DNA of 64,000 bases, taken from NCBI RefSeq assembly GCF_039522165.1, contig NZ_BAAADE010000003.1, forward strand, positions 124,001 to 188,000, given 5' to 3'. The DNA comes from Paenochrobactrum glaciei. GTDB taxonomy: Bacteria; Pseudomonadota; Alphaproteobacteria; Rhizobiales; Rhizobiaceae. Below the pieces are notes generated by a model that was given only the letters and a program-made list of their open reading frames with translations, searched no databases and was not told the DNA's origin. The stretch's first letter is position 1. Each line of letters starts with the position of its first letter. Of this stretch, positions 1 through 7,499 are shown one piece after another. The translations under genes were made by a program, and so were the position numbers.

Positions 1-693
1 CGGCAAATTGTTGAAAAACTCTTCGCCCAGCAGGCCGGTTGTTTGCGGTGTTAAAGGCAACATATTCACGCAAATATCCAAATCCTGACCAAACTGCGTA
101 AACTCATCCGCACCGTAAACCTTCACGCCTTCGATGGTTTTAGGGTAAGCGTCCCATCCACGCACATCAAAGCTTAGTGCGCTTAAGGCAGCAGCCACAG
201 AGCTGCCAAGCTGACCAAGACCAATGACACCCACTTTAATGCGGTGAAGCGGCCTTGGATGAATATAAGTCCAGCTTTTTGCCCGTTTTGCCGCCTCAAA
301 GCTTGGAATATCACGCGCATAGCGCAGAACGGCAAAAAGCACATAGCTTTTCATCAGCTGCACCATTCCACTGTCGGACAAACGCGCAATCGGCACTTGC
401 GGCAGATCTGTGCGCTGCAATAAGGCATCCACACCAGCGCCCAGATTAATTACCAGCGACAAATTGCTGAATTCATTGAAAAAGCCGTCATAGGGCTTCC
501 ATGCCAGAATATATTTAACATCTGAAGGATCGCCGACATCCGGATAAACGCGAAAATCAAGTTCCGGCAACTCCGCCTTGATCACATCTTTCCATTCATC
601 CGGACTGTCAAACTCACTGTAAAACAATAAAGCACCGATTTTTTCCTGTGTACCGGTTGCGCTTTCGTTCAGACATTCAGCATTGGCCATCAT
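1..693 (-). CDS. D-2-hydroxyacid dehydrogenase, GhrA-like (truncated by window edge)
   Basis: This frame reads leftward off the window, so only the first 231 codons are present and the C-terminal catalytic Arg/Glu/His region is mostly missing. The visible part ends with NMLPLTPQTTGLL and carries a Rossmann motif VGVIGLGQLGSS from about residue 154, the layout of glyoxylate/hydroxypyruvate reductase A and related NAD(P)-dependent 2-hydroxyacid dehydrogenases. Two in-frame ATGs (693 and 690) follow AAGGTGAG; the second is better spaced. It lies 80 bases downstream of the Asp/Glu racemase-family gene in the same direction and probably ends that transporter operon, so it may reduce a 2-oxoacid made from the imported compound. 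The family is secure; the substrate is not. Confidence 0.85.
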   Translation of the reverse strand, partial: MMANAECLNESATGTQEKIGALLFYSEFDSPDEWKDVIKAELPELDFRVYPDVGDPSDVKYILAWKPYDGFFNEFSNLSLVINLGAGVDALLQRTDLPQVPIARLSDSGMVQLMKSYVLFAVLRYARDIPSFEAAKRAKSWTYIHPRPLHRIKVGVIGLGQLGSSVAAALSALSFDVRGWDAYPKTIEGVKVYGADEFTQFGQDLDICVNMLPLTPQTTGLLGEEFFNNLP

Positions 694-758
694 AACTCAC
701 CTTCAAAGTAAGCATCATCGTTATGTCGCACGTGCATGTGAGACATTGATAAAAATTG

Positions 759-774
759 AAATTTTCGAAAATTT
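759..774. repeat. 16-bp perfect AT-rich palindrome in an intergenic gap
   Basis: AAATTTTCGAAAATTT is exactly self-complementary and touches the stop codon of the racemase-family gene. It could be a weak stem-loop between two operon genes or chance in AT-rich DNA. There is no T-run after it, so I do not call it a terminator. Confidence 0.3.
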
Positions 775-1556
775 TAGACGGTCACAACAGGCTTGCTCAT
801 CAATGAACCATAGCCAGGCTTGCAGCCTCCTTCAGTGACCAAGCCGCAACTATGCCAAAATGAGGCCTGAATGGCCGACACAACCGGTTTTCCAAGCGCT
901 GTTTCAAGCGCTTCAATCGCTCCCACACTTCGAAAATTGGTGCAGCTGATAAAAATTGCCGTCGCATCATCATGATCAACAGCACGCACCAAACGATAAA
1001 CCTCTTCCAACGGCACTTCTGCCAAGGCCTGATCGGTATCAATGCGCAAGTTTTTGCTTGAAACCACCTGATGGCCGTTTTCCTCCAGAAAGCGGATCGC
1101 GCGGGCATGTACTTCATCTACATAAGGGGTGGCCAGTGCTACCGGCCCCGCATTCACCGCCTTTAAAGCCGCAAGGGTTGCAGTTGAAGCCGTGGTGATT
1201 TTAATGCCCGGCGCCCATGTTTTCATCTTGGCAATCAGCCCGTGATCATAGGCTGTGCCATGCAAAAACGAGGCACTTGTGCCGCCAAAACACAAAACAT
1301 CAATCGGCGCTGAGGCCAGCAGACGCGCCGCCTGCTCTAATTCCGGTGCATTCATCATCGCCTCAATACCTTCAACGGTTACTTTCGGCAGTTTGATGCG
1401 GGTTGTATGGGTTGAAACCCCTTCTGCAGCCATAGCAGCCATTTCTGCATCCATAACAATGCTGGAAGCCATATAAATCAGACCAATTCTGGCCTTATAG
1501 CCGTCACCATCCGGCATAAAACGGATGTTTTCAGACATTTTCGGGTTCATATTCAT
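774..1556 (-). CDS. Asp/Glu racemase superfamily protein, arylmalonate decarboxylase/maleate isomerase-like
   Basis: The protein is about 260 residues. ISCTNF supplies a single catalytic-type cysteine in the C-terminal half. The equivalent N-terminal position reads CFGGTSAS, with glycine where racemases and maleate isomerases have their first cysteine in a CTS motif. A Gly/Cys pair is the arrangement known from arylmalonate decarboxylase, so decarboxylation or a one-cysteine isomerisation is likelier than classical two-base racemisation. A longer frame opens with GTG at 1610, but ATG 1556 has GGGAG nine bases upstream and is preferred. It sits between the ABC ATPase gene (68 bases upstream) and the hydroxyacid dehydrogenase gene, so its substrate is probably what the transporter brings in. 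The family call is good; the reaction is inference. Confidence 0.8.
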   Translation of the reverse strand: MNMNPKMSENIRFMPDGDGYKARIGLIYMASSIVMDAEMAAMAAEGVSTHTTRIKLPKVTVEGIEAMMNAPELEQAARLLASAPIDVLCFGGTSASFLHGTAYDHGLIAKMKTWAPGIKITTASTATLAALKAVNAGPVALATPYVDEVHARAIRFLEENGHQVVSSKNLRIDTDQALAEVPLEEVYRLVRAVDHDDATAIFISCTNFRSVGAIEALETALGKPVVSAIQASFWHSCGLVTEGGCKPGYGSLMSKPVVTV

Positions 1557-1623
1557 CAAAGCCCACTCCCATAAACTTGCAAATTTTGACCGGTCATCAG
1601 CAATCTTCACCGGTTTTTATTCT

Positions 1624-2451
1624 CTAATGGATGATCTGCGCCAAGAAATGCTGCAAACGCGCACTTTCCGGATTGGCAAAAAACTGTGCTGCCGGCGCTT
1701 GTTCGACAATCTCGCCATTTTCCATAAACACACAATGATCCGCCACACTGCGGGCAAAGCCCAATTCATGGGTCACGCAAACCATCGTGATACCGGTTTC
1801 AGCCAGTTGCTCCATGATCTTCAAAACAGAACCAACAGATTCCGGATCAAGCGCCGAGGTTGGTTCATCAAACAGTAAAATGGGTGGTTTCAGGCATAAT
1901 GCACGGGCAATGGCCACGCGCTGCTGTTGTCCGCCTGAAAGAGCTGCCGGATATTTATTGGCCTGCGCCGTTATATTAACCTCTGCCAGCTTTTCCATCG
2001 CCAGTTCATGTGCCTGATTTTTCGGCATTTTTTGTGCCAAGCGCAGCGCAAATGTGCAATTTTGCAGAACCGTTAAATGCGGAAACAAATTAAAGCTTTG
2101 AAACACCATGCCCAATTGCGAACGCACCGCCTGCACTGACTTTGCATCATGTTTCAGCTCTATGCCATTCACCGTAATTGAACCGGAATTATGCTTTTCC
2201 AGATAATTGACCGTGCGGATCAGCGTGGATTTTCCTGAGCCAGACGGCCCGCACAACACGACAATATCGCCGGATTTAATATTCAAAGAGACATTTTTCA
2301 GCGCATGAAATGAGCCATAATATTTGTTCACATCACGCATTGCGATGGCAACGGACTGGTTGAGCGGTGTTTTTCCAGCCAGTTCAACTGCAAAATCATG
2401 ATCATCGGTTGATCGCTGCATGCTGAACTCCTCGGATTTAATATGTTGCAT
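1624..2451 (-). CDS. Polar amino acid ABC transporter, ATP-binding subunit
   Basis: This is a cytoplasmic ATPase of the GlnQ/HisP group that powers uptake with the two permeases encoded just upstream. It has Walker A GPSGSGKST, a Q-loop in MVFQSFNLF, signature LSGGQQQR, Walker B LLFDEPTSALD and an H-loop in CVTHELGF. The frame begins with an ATG at 2466 that overlaps the permease stop, but ATG 2451 (AGGAG six bases upstream) and ATG 2421 (GAGGAG six bases upstream) have better ribosome binding sites. The extra N-terminal residues do not belong to the ABC core, which begins near IAMRDVNKYYG. The family is certain; the transported amino acid is not known. Confidence 0.92.
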   Translation of the reverse strand: MQHIKSEEFSMQRSTDDHDFAVELAGKTPLNQSVAIAMRDVNKYYGSFHALKNVSLNIKSGDIVVLCGPSGSGKSTLIRTVNYLEKHNSGSITVNGIELKHDAKSVQAVRSQLGMVFQSFNLFPHLTVLQNCTFALRLAQKMPKNQAHELAMEKLAEVNITAQANKYPAALSGGQQQRVAIARALCLKPPILLFDEPTSALDPESVGSVLKIMEQLAETGITMVCVTHELGFARSVADHCVFMENGEIVEQAPAAQFFANPESARLQHFLAQIIH

Positions 2452-2465
2452 GTCGATCTCCTGCA

Positions 2466-3164
2466 TCAGGTGTTGATGTGTGCGATGAGATGGCGATTAA
2501 GATTTTTATCCACGGTGCTGAATAAAAACCGCACGATATTGGTTAAGCACCAGTAGATCGCAGCCGCCGTCAGCAAGGGCGTGAACGGGTCATAGGTGTA
2601 ATCGAAAATCGAATTGGCAGCGGCTGTGAGATCCACAATGGTAATCGCACTTAAGGCGGCCGTACTTTTAATCATGATCAGAATTTCATTCTGATAAGCA
2701 CGCAGAGAATAACGAATGGCCATCGGTAATCGCAAACGAAAGAATGTCTGGCGTTCTGTTAATCCCAGCACGGCTGAGGCTTCGGTCAGACCTTTAGGAA
2801 TAACAGCCAGACCACCACGTACAATTTCCGTCATATAGGCCGAATGGGTTAATGTTAGCCCCATTAAGGCACAGAGATAGGCTTGCGAAAAAATCGTCCA
2901 AAGCCATGTATCACGGATGATCGAAAACTGCGGCAGACCGCTATAGATCATATAAAGCACGACAAGGCTTGGCACGCCGCGAAAAAAATTGACATAAACA
3001 GCGATAAAACCTGAGCCTTTTCGGTTTTCAACGCGGATAACCGCCAGATAAACCGCTAATATCGCGCCTAAAATCAGCACAGGTATCAGCACCGACAATG
3101 TGCGTGCCGTCGCGGTCAACAGGAAAGGCAGGCTGTTCCAGGCAAGAACGGGATCAAAATGCAT
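2466..3164 (-). CDS. Polar amino acid ABC transporter permease (HisM/GlnP type)
   Basis: A 232-residue inner-membrane protein with about five hydrophobic segments. The EAA-like cytoplasmic loop near SAYMTEIVRGGLAVIPKGLTEA is typical of polar amino acid permeases and contacts the ATPase. The stop codon overlaps the first possible start of the ATPase gene, and a second permease gene ends six bases upstream, so the two permeases likely form a heterodimeric channel made from one mRNA. Confidence 0.92.
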   Translation of the reverse strand: MHFDPVLAWNSLPFLLTATARTLSVLIPVLILGAILAVYLAVIRVENRKGSGFIAVYVNFFRGVPSLVVLYMIYSGLPQFSIIRDTWLWTIFSQAYLCALMGLTLTHSAYMTEIVRGGLAVIPKGLTEASAVLGLTERQTFFRLRLPMAIRYSLRAYQNEILIMIKSTAALSAITIVDLTAAANSIFDYTYDPFTPLLTAAAIYWCLTNIVRFLFSTVDKNLNRHLIAHINT

Positions 3165-3169
3165 GATGC

Positions 3170-3865
3170 TTAATCCTTCCCGTAAACGGCTGCACCGCGA
3201 TCTGACCAGCTTTGCAAATGTTTGGAAACATAATAGGTCAGGCTGGTCATCAGCAGGAAAAACAGTGACGCAATCAGGTAAAAGACAAAGGGCTCTTTCG
3301 TGACACCGGAGGCAAGCTTGGCATAGGCCATAATCTCTTTAAGCCCGATCAACGAAATCAATGCCGTATCTTTGAGCACCACAATCCACATATTGGTAAG
3401 GGCAGGCAGTGCAATGCGGATAACTTGCGGCACAATGATCAAAGGCACAAAGAAGCGCTTTTTTACCTGCAAAACGCTTGCTGCTTCAAATTGGCCTTTC
3501 GGCACATTACGAATAGCTGAGCGCAATAAATCAGCAATATAAGCCCCGTAAACCATGCCAAGCGCTAAAATCGCAGCAATAAAAGGTGTCAGATCAATGC
3601 GCTTTTCTGCACCAAACAACCCCGTAATGCCGGCAATAATGTCGGAGCCTGCATAATAGAAGAAAAACGCCACCAGCAGCGAAGGCACGCCGGTAAAAAT
3701 AGACGCATAGACAATCCAGAATGCACCAAAAACGGTTTTTGGCTTCAAAGTAAGTACGGAAGCCACAGCACCAATCGTCAGCGCCATAATGAACGCACAA
3801 ACAGCCACTTGCAGCGAAACCATCGCGCCGGTGAGCATTTGCTGGCTGAAACCTAAAATCTGCAT
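3170..3865 (-). CDS. Polar amino acid ABC transporter permease (HisQ/GlnP type)
   Basis: A 231-residue membrane protein with an N-terminal hydrophobic span, a long central hydrophobic region and the permease loop around YIADLLRSAIRNVPKGQFEA. It pairs with the neighbouring permease as the second half of the channel. It is the first permease gene after the binding-protein gene, from which it is separated by a 118-base gap holding a large inverted repeat. Confidence 0.92.
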   Translation of the reverse strand: MQILGFSQQMLTGAMVSLQVAVCAFIMALTIGAVASVLTLKPKTVFGAFWIVYASIFTGVPSLLVAFFFYYAGSDIIAGITGLFGAEKRIDLTPFIAAILALGMVYGAYIADLLRSAIRNVPKGQFEAASVLQVKKRFFVPLIIVPQVIRIALPALTNMWIVVLKDTALISLIGLKEIMAYAKLASGVTKEPFVFYLIASLFFLLMTSLTYYVSKHLQSWSDRGAAVYGKD

Positions 3866-3910
3866 AAAGCAATCCTTTTCAGGCCATCATCAGTTGCATG
3901 GGATGAGAGG

Positions 3911-3968
3911 TGTTAAAGACGGCAGGAAAGAATGCCTTGGGAGGCTAAAATGATCACCGTCTTTAACA
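3911..3968 (-). repeat. Intercistronic stem-loop between binding-protein and permease genes
   Basis: TGTTAAAGACGG (3911-3922) and CCGTCTTTAACA (3957-3968) are exact 12-bp complements around a 34-base loop. It lies in the transcribed gap after the binding-protein gene and lacks a T-run. That position fits a structure that stabilises the upstream mRNA or causes partial termination, giving more binding protein than permease. Confidence 0.6.
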
Positions 3969-3983
3969 TGGTTGCGTCAGGGC

Positions 3984-4790
3984 TTAGCCTTTGCGGCATG
4001 CGGCCTCTTCGGGCAGCAATTCAACCGGCATGAATTTTTTGCGGATTTCAGTAAAGGTGCAATCCTTGATGATTTCATCAAGCGTTGCATTGACGCGATC
4101 CAAAAGTTCCTGACTGTCTTTACGCGCCAGCCAGCTTGAGCCCTTCTCTCCCCCGCCGGTCCACAGATCACCGCCGGCAAATTTCCAGTTCTCGCCTTCA
4201 GGCTTGCTCAAAAATTCATTGGTCCAGCTGATTTTCGGCCCCAGGCTTAAATCAAGACGGCCGCTGGCAAGGTCAAGGCGGATTTGATCCGGATTGTCGA
4301 AAGAAACAATTTCAACGGCATCGCCAAATGTTTCCTGCACATATTTTGCTTGCGCAGAGCCACGCTGTAAGCCGATTTTAAGCCCCTTCAGCCCCTCTTT
4401 GGTAAATTGATAATCTTTGTCTTTCGGAATAACATAGCTATCCGGATTAAAGAGGATCGGGCGGCCAAATAAGACCTTATCAACTCTTTCCGGCAGTGGT
4501 TTGGTTTGGCTGGCGACTAAATCAAGCTTCTTTTGCAAGATCGCCGGAATGAGTGCTTTAAAGTCCATGACGACGAACTCACATTCGACATTCATGCGCT
4601 TGCACATTTCACGAGCTAGTTCCGGCTCAACACCTGTCAGCGTTCCGCTGGCATCCACCATGCTAAAAGGAGGATAAGCCCCTTCATTGCCCAAAATCAG
4701 TTTTTCCTGTGCATGTGCTGCATAGGCTGTAACACTTAAACCCAATGTAACAAGATAAGGCGTCAAACGCTTCAATAATGACTGCGACAC
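3984..4790 (-). CDS. Periplasmic amino acid-binding protein of ABC transporter (SBP family 3)
   Basis: A 268-residue exported protein with a signal peptide ending near AYAAHAQ, then the family 3 start EKLILGNEGAYPPFSMVDASG. GVEPELAREMCKRM and the FKALIPAILQKKLDLVASQ lobe are typical of lysine/arginine/ornithine or glutamine-type receptors. GTG 4790 follows GGAGGAAATATAA and is a good start. It is the first gene of the leftward operon and faces the LysR gene across 319 bases. The ligand cannot be assigned; the racemase-like enzyme and dehydrogenase downstream suggest an amino- or oxo-acid. Confidence 0.92.
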   Translation of the reverse strand: MSQSLLKRLTPYLVTLGLSVTAYAAHAQEKLILGNEGAYPPFSMVDASGTLTGVEPELAREMCKRMNVECEFVVMDFKALIPAILQKKLDLVASQTKPLPERVDKVLFGRPILFNPDSYVIPKDKDYQFTKEGLKGLKIGLQRGSAQAKYVQETFGDAVEIVSFDNPDQIRLDLASGRLDLSLGPKISWTNEFLSKPEGENWKFAGGDLWTGGGEKGSSWLARKDSQELLDRVNATLDEIIKDCTFTEIRKKFMPVELLPEEAACRKG

Positions 4791-4814
4791 TTATATTTCC
4801 TCCCCGAAATATCA

Positions 4815-4836
4815 AGATCGATTATAAAATCGATCT
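4815..4836. promoter_or_regulatory. Inverted repeat upstream of the amino acid transporter operon
   Basis: AGATCGATT (4815-4823) and AATCGATCT (4828-4836) form a perfect 9-bp dyad with a 4-base spacer, 25 bases before the GTG of the binding-protein gene. This is a usual place for a repressor site or a 5' leader hairpin. No regulator can be assigned from sequence alone. The rest of the 4791-5109 divergent region is AT-rich promoter DNA with one further dyad at 5013-5039. Confidence 0.45.
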
Positions 4837-5012
4837 AAAAAAGTGTATTAAAACAGTATGTTAGTTTTATTTTTAGGCTTATAACCAAGCCGTTCCCTGT
4901 TTTTATTCTTTATATGGCGATCTGAACGGGTTTACCTTCAATTGCTTCCATTTCAGACCACCCATTCATCATGAAACAGATCATTGCATTTGTAAAATAT
5001 TTTTAAACTTTC

Positions 5013-5039
5013 TTTTGCATAGTTTTTTTCTATGCAAAA
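5013..5039. promoter_or_regulatory. Probable LysR operator (10-bp perfect dyad)
   Basis: TTTTGCATAG (5013-5022) and CTATGCAAAA (5030-5039) are exact complements around seven T residues. The inner ATAG-N7-CTAT contains the T-N11-A spacing usual for LysR-type regulators. It lies 71 bases upstream of the LysR start in the divergent region, where such regulators commonly repress themselves and activate the opposite operon. Confidence 0.55.
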
Positions 5040-5109
5040 TTTCACTTTCATCATCAGAAATTATAGGCTTCACTGCTGCCAACTCAACAATCATAAGATC
5101 GAGTGAGCG

Positions 5110-6054
5110 ATGCTGCTTTCTTTGCGAACCCTTCAATATATTGTCACCGCTGCCGATGCGCTCAGCATTACAGATGCGGCTAAACATCTGAATGTTTCGC
5201 AGCCCTCTATTTCAGCGGCCATTTCGCAAGCTGAACAACAAATCGGAATGGAGATATTTTTACGCCATCACGCCAAAGGTATTTCTTTAACCGTGGCTGG
5301 ACGTAAATTTGTCAATGAAGCGCGACAGCTTCTAAAACACGCTTATGACTTTAATTTAAGCACGCAAAGCCTGTCCCATGAATTGGCTGGTGAGATCACT
5401 GTGGGTTGTTTTTTGACTCTTGCGACACGTTTTATGCCGGGGTTGTTAGCAGATTTCAGCAAGCGTTATCCGGGTATTAATGTCAGGATGGAAGAAGGTA
5501 ATCAGCAAGAATTAACGCAAGGTCTGCTGGCCGGTGAAATTGAAATTGCCATTGCCTATACCTATGCCCTGCCCGATGAAATTCACTCCAGCCCGCTAAC
5601 CAGTCTGCCACCTTATATTGTTGTCTCTGAAAATCATCCGCTTGCTTATCGTGATAAAGTCAGCATTTATGAGTTTCAATATGAGCCACTGATCTTGCTG
5701 GATCTGCCACTTTCGCGCGATTATTTCTTACGCCTTTTTCATAGCTGTCAGATTGAACCGAAAATTATTTATCGCTCCAGCTCATACGAACTAATCCGTG
5801 GGCTTGTTGGCCATGGTCACGGATATACAATTCATAATGCTATTCCAGGCACAAGCTATGCTTATGACGGTAGCCGCACGGTGGTTTTGGCGATTGAAGA
5901 AGCCTTGCCAACAGCAGATGTTACCTGCCTGACCTTGAAGCGTCACAATACCCGCCCTGCCGTGCAAATCTTTGCACGCTATGTTCAGGAGCAGTTTTCG
6001 CAAACCGGTATTTTCTCGCCTAAAAATCTCTATGCATCAGCAAGAAAGATGTAA
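5110..6054 (+). CDS. LysR-family transcriptional regulator
   Basis: A 314-residue DNA-binding protein with an N-terminal winged helix (LRTLQYIVTAADALSITDAAKHL, then VSQPSISAAISQAEQQIG) and a C-terminal co-inducer domain beginning near LAGEITVGCFLTL. It is divergent from the amino acid transporter/racemase operon, the classical position for its regulator, and a perfect dyad lies just upstream. The inducer is presumably the imported compound or a metabolite. A 71-base gap follows before repC ends on the other strand. Confidence 0.93.
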   Translation: MLLSLRTLQYIVTAADALSITDAAKHLNVSQPSISAAISQAEQQIGMEIFLRHHAKGISLTVAGRKFVNEARQLLKHAYDFNLSTQSLSHELAGEITVGCFLTLATRFMPGLLADFSKRYPGINVRMEEGNQQELTQGLLAGEIEIAIAYTYALPDEIHSSPLTSLPPYIVVSENHPLAYRDKVSIYEFQYEPLILLDLPLSRDYFLRLFHSCQIEPKIIYRSSSYELIRGLVGHGHGYTIHNAIPGTSYAYDGSRTVVLAIEEALPTADVTCLTLKRHNTRPAVQIFARYVQEQFSQTGIFSPKNLYASARKM

Positions 6055-6071
6055 AATCAATAGGTTCACCA

Positions 6072-6087
6072 GTTGCACACGAACAAC
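6072..6087. other. parS-like centromere site A
   Basis: GTTGCACACGAACAAC, flanked by A and T, differs from site B (10078-10093) at two positions. It lies in the short gap between the LysR gene and the 3' end of repC. GTT...AAC ends around a 16-bp imperfect dyad resemble the RepB-binding palindromes reported for repABC replicons. The assignment rests on similarity among four sites around one repABC locus. Confidence 0.5.
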
Positions 6088-6125
6088 TGATGTTGATTTA
6101 TTCGTCTTCAAGAGCTTTAAATAGC

Positions 6126-7331
6126 TTAATTCATATGGCTTTTATGGATTTCACTTCTCAATAGACTCATCAGCATTGGACCAACAGAAAAGGCTTGATG
6201 AGAAGCTTTATCGGTTAAATTACGTAAATAGCCACCAGCAGATTGAATTTGATCCAAGCGCTGCAACATACAAGCAATGATAATCGCGGCATTTTGCTGG
6301 CCATGAACGCTGACTGCTTGCTGATAGGCTGACGGACTAATGCCTAAATAGCCACGAATTTGTGATGTAACAGCTATGAAATCCTTCCATAGCCTTATCT
6401 CTCCACCTGCATAAGCTTGCAGATCTGGACAAGCACGAAGAACTAATTCAAGCGGATAGGTCTGAGTTTTTAGTTCTGATACTGATTTATCCGTTGCAGT
6501 GTGCTTTTCAGCATTTTGCTCTGTTGTTTCAAATTTTATTATAGATTCAGAGTCTGAACTATTATGCTGCCGCTCAGTTTGGGCTTCATTGGCGCTCAAA
6601 ATTTGTACTTTTTCTAAAGAATTCAACGCATTATCGATTTCATGACGCAAATCCTGCATTTGATTTACAATCAGCTCTAAAGCGCTTGTTTCTGCACGAC
6701 GTGGAATAGTAGCGATAATATCGCGGAATTTGTTGTAGATTGCTCCCCATGGCGCTGTAACGCCGGTTTCGGTTGCCATTTCGATGAGTTTAGCGATGTC
6801 ACGACGATGCAATGTCAAACGCTCACGCATCAGTCTGTTGGCTGATTGTTGTGCACGGACATATTGAGCACCCTCTTCAATTTCTGCAGCGCGTGCAAGC
6901 AGAGGAGCAAGCGAGAAACCATAAGCACTGGCAATTTCACCCTGTTTATCTTTATGAGCATAACGCTTACCGTTTGGACTATCTTTACGAGTGATCAGAC
7001 CAGCTTCTAACAGGCAAGCTAAATGACGACGCAAAGTAGCATCTGCCATGCCATGGGCACGCAGTGACAATTGACGGTTGGATGGAAATACAATGAGGCT
7101 GTTGTCCGTGCTCAACATATTGGACGGATAAAATGACAATAAAGCATTGAGTACAGCAAGGGTACGATCCCCTACTTTGAATAATGACTTACCTTCACAT
7201 AGCCAGCGATAGAGTTTCCACTTATCGACGGATGTATTTTCAGTGATTCGGTGTGTTTGCTTTTGTGTAGAAAAAAGAGCAAACGACATCGGTCGAGCAC
7301 CAAACGGTGTCGATACAAGATTGGAATCCAT
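6126..7331 (-). CDS. repC: RepC replication initiator of a repABC replicon
   Basis: A 401-residue protein with the conserved RepC N-terminal region (WKLYRWLCEGKSLFKVGDRTL, then PSNRQLSLRAHGMADATLRRHL), a variable polar linker near residues 260-285 and a C-terminal block ending near GGYLRNLTDKA. RepC is the limiting initiator that opens the origin, which in this family usually lies inside repC. It is last in repA-repB-repC order, separated from repB by 168 bases encoding an antisense RNA, as expected. ATG 7331 is the family-typical start. Levels are likely set by the antisense RNA and by RepA/RepB repression. Confidence 0.96.
   Translation of the reverse strand: MDSNLVSTPFGARPMSFALFSTQKQTHRITENTSVDKWKLYRWLCEGKSLFKVGDRTLAVLNALLSFYPSNMLSTDNSLIVFPSNRQLSLRAHGMADATLRRHLACLLEAGLITRKDSPNGKRYAHKDKQGEIASAYGFSLAPLLARAAEIEEGAQYVRAQQSANRLMRERLTLHRRDIAKLIEMATETGVTAPWGAIYNKFRDIIATIPRRAETSALELIVNQMQDLRHEIDNALNSLEKVQILSANEAQTERQHNSSDSESIIKFETTEQNAEKHTATDKSVSELKTQTYPLELVLRACPDLQAYAGGEIRLWKDFIAVTSQIRGYLGISPSAYQQAVSVHGQQNAAIIIACMLQRLDQIQSAGGYLRNLTDKASHQAFSVGPMLMSLLRSEIHKSHMN
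6530..6560. other. AT-rich stretch with small dyad inside repC, candidate oriV region
   Basis: The DNA for the variable RepC linker is locally AT-rich (6530-6545) and is followed by TTCAGA-G-TCTGAA (6546-6558), a 13-base perfect dyad. The origin of repABC replicons has been placed in the central part of repC. This is the only segment of the gene that stands out, so it is offered as a weak candidate. Confidence 0.25.
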
Positions 7332-7391
7332 GTTTTCCTCACCTAAAATCAGGCAAAAGAAATCATGCCGCCAAAATGACGCTCAAAAAGC

Positions 7392-7420
7392 TTGACAGTG
7401 ATTCGGGGAAATGCGATTCT
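7392..7420 (+). promoter_or_regulatory. Promoter of the repB-repC antisense RNA
   Basis: TTGACA at 7392-7397 and GATTCT at 7415-7420 are separated by 17 bases and point against the repABC transcript. The -35 is perfect and the -10 weak. The location, in the repB-repC gap and opposite to the operon, matches the promoter of the countertranscribed RNA of this family. Confidence 0.6.
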
Positions 7421-7425
7421 CAAGT

Positions 7426-7482
7426 TACCACACACGAGAAGGGCTTCCACGACGGCGACGTTAAGGGGGCCTTTTTCTTTTG
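7426..7482 (+). ncRNA. Countertranscribed RNA (incompatibility determinant) of repABC
   Basis: A transcript starting 6-8 bases after the -10 box would be about 55 bases long. It would end in an imperfect hairpin (AAGGGCTTCC paired with GGGGGCCTT) followed by TTTTTCTTTT at 7472-7481. Size, position and polarity match the small antisense RNAs that bind the repC leader and cut repC expression, so it should be a main incompatibility factor. Ends are approximate. Confidence 0.65.
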
Positions 7483-7499
7483 CTGTTTAATGTCTCCAG

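Noticed and set aside
6848..6863. GTTGTGCACGGACATA inside repC as a parS site
   Set aside because: It lacks the AAC end and the dyad; the match is 12 of 16 and could be chance.
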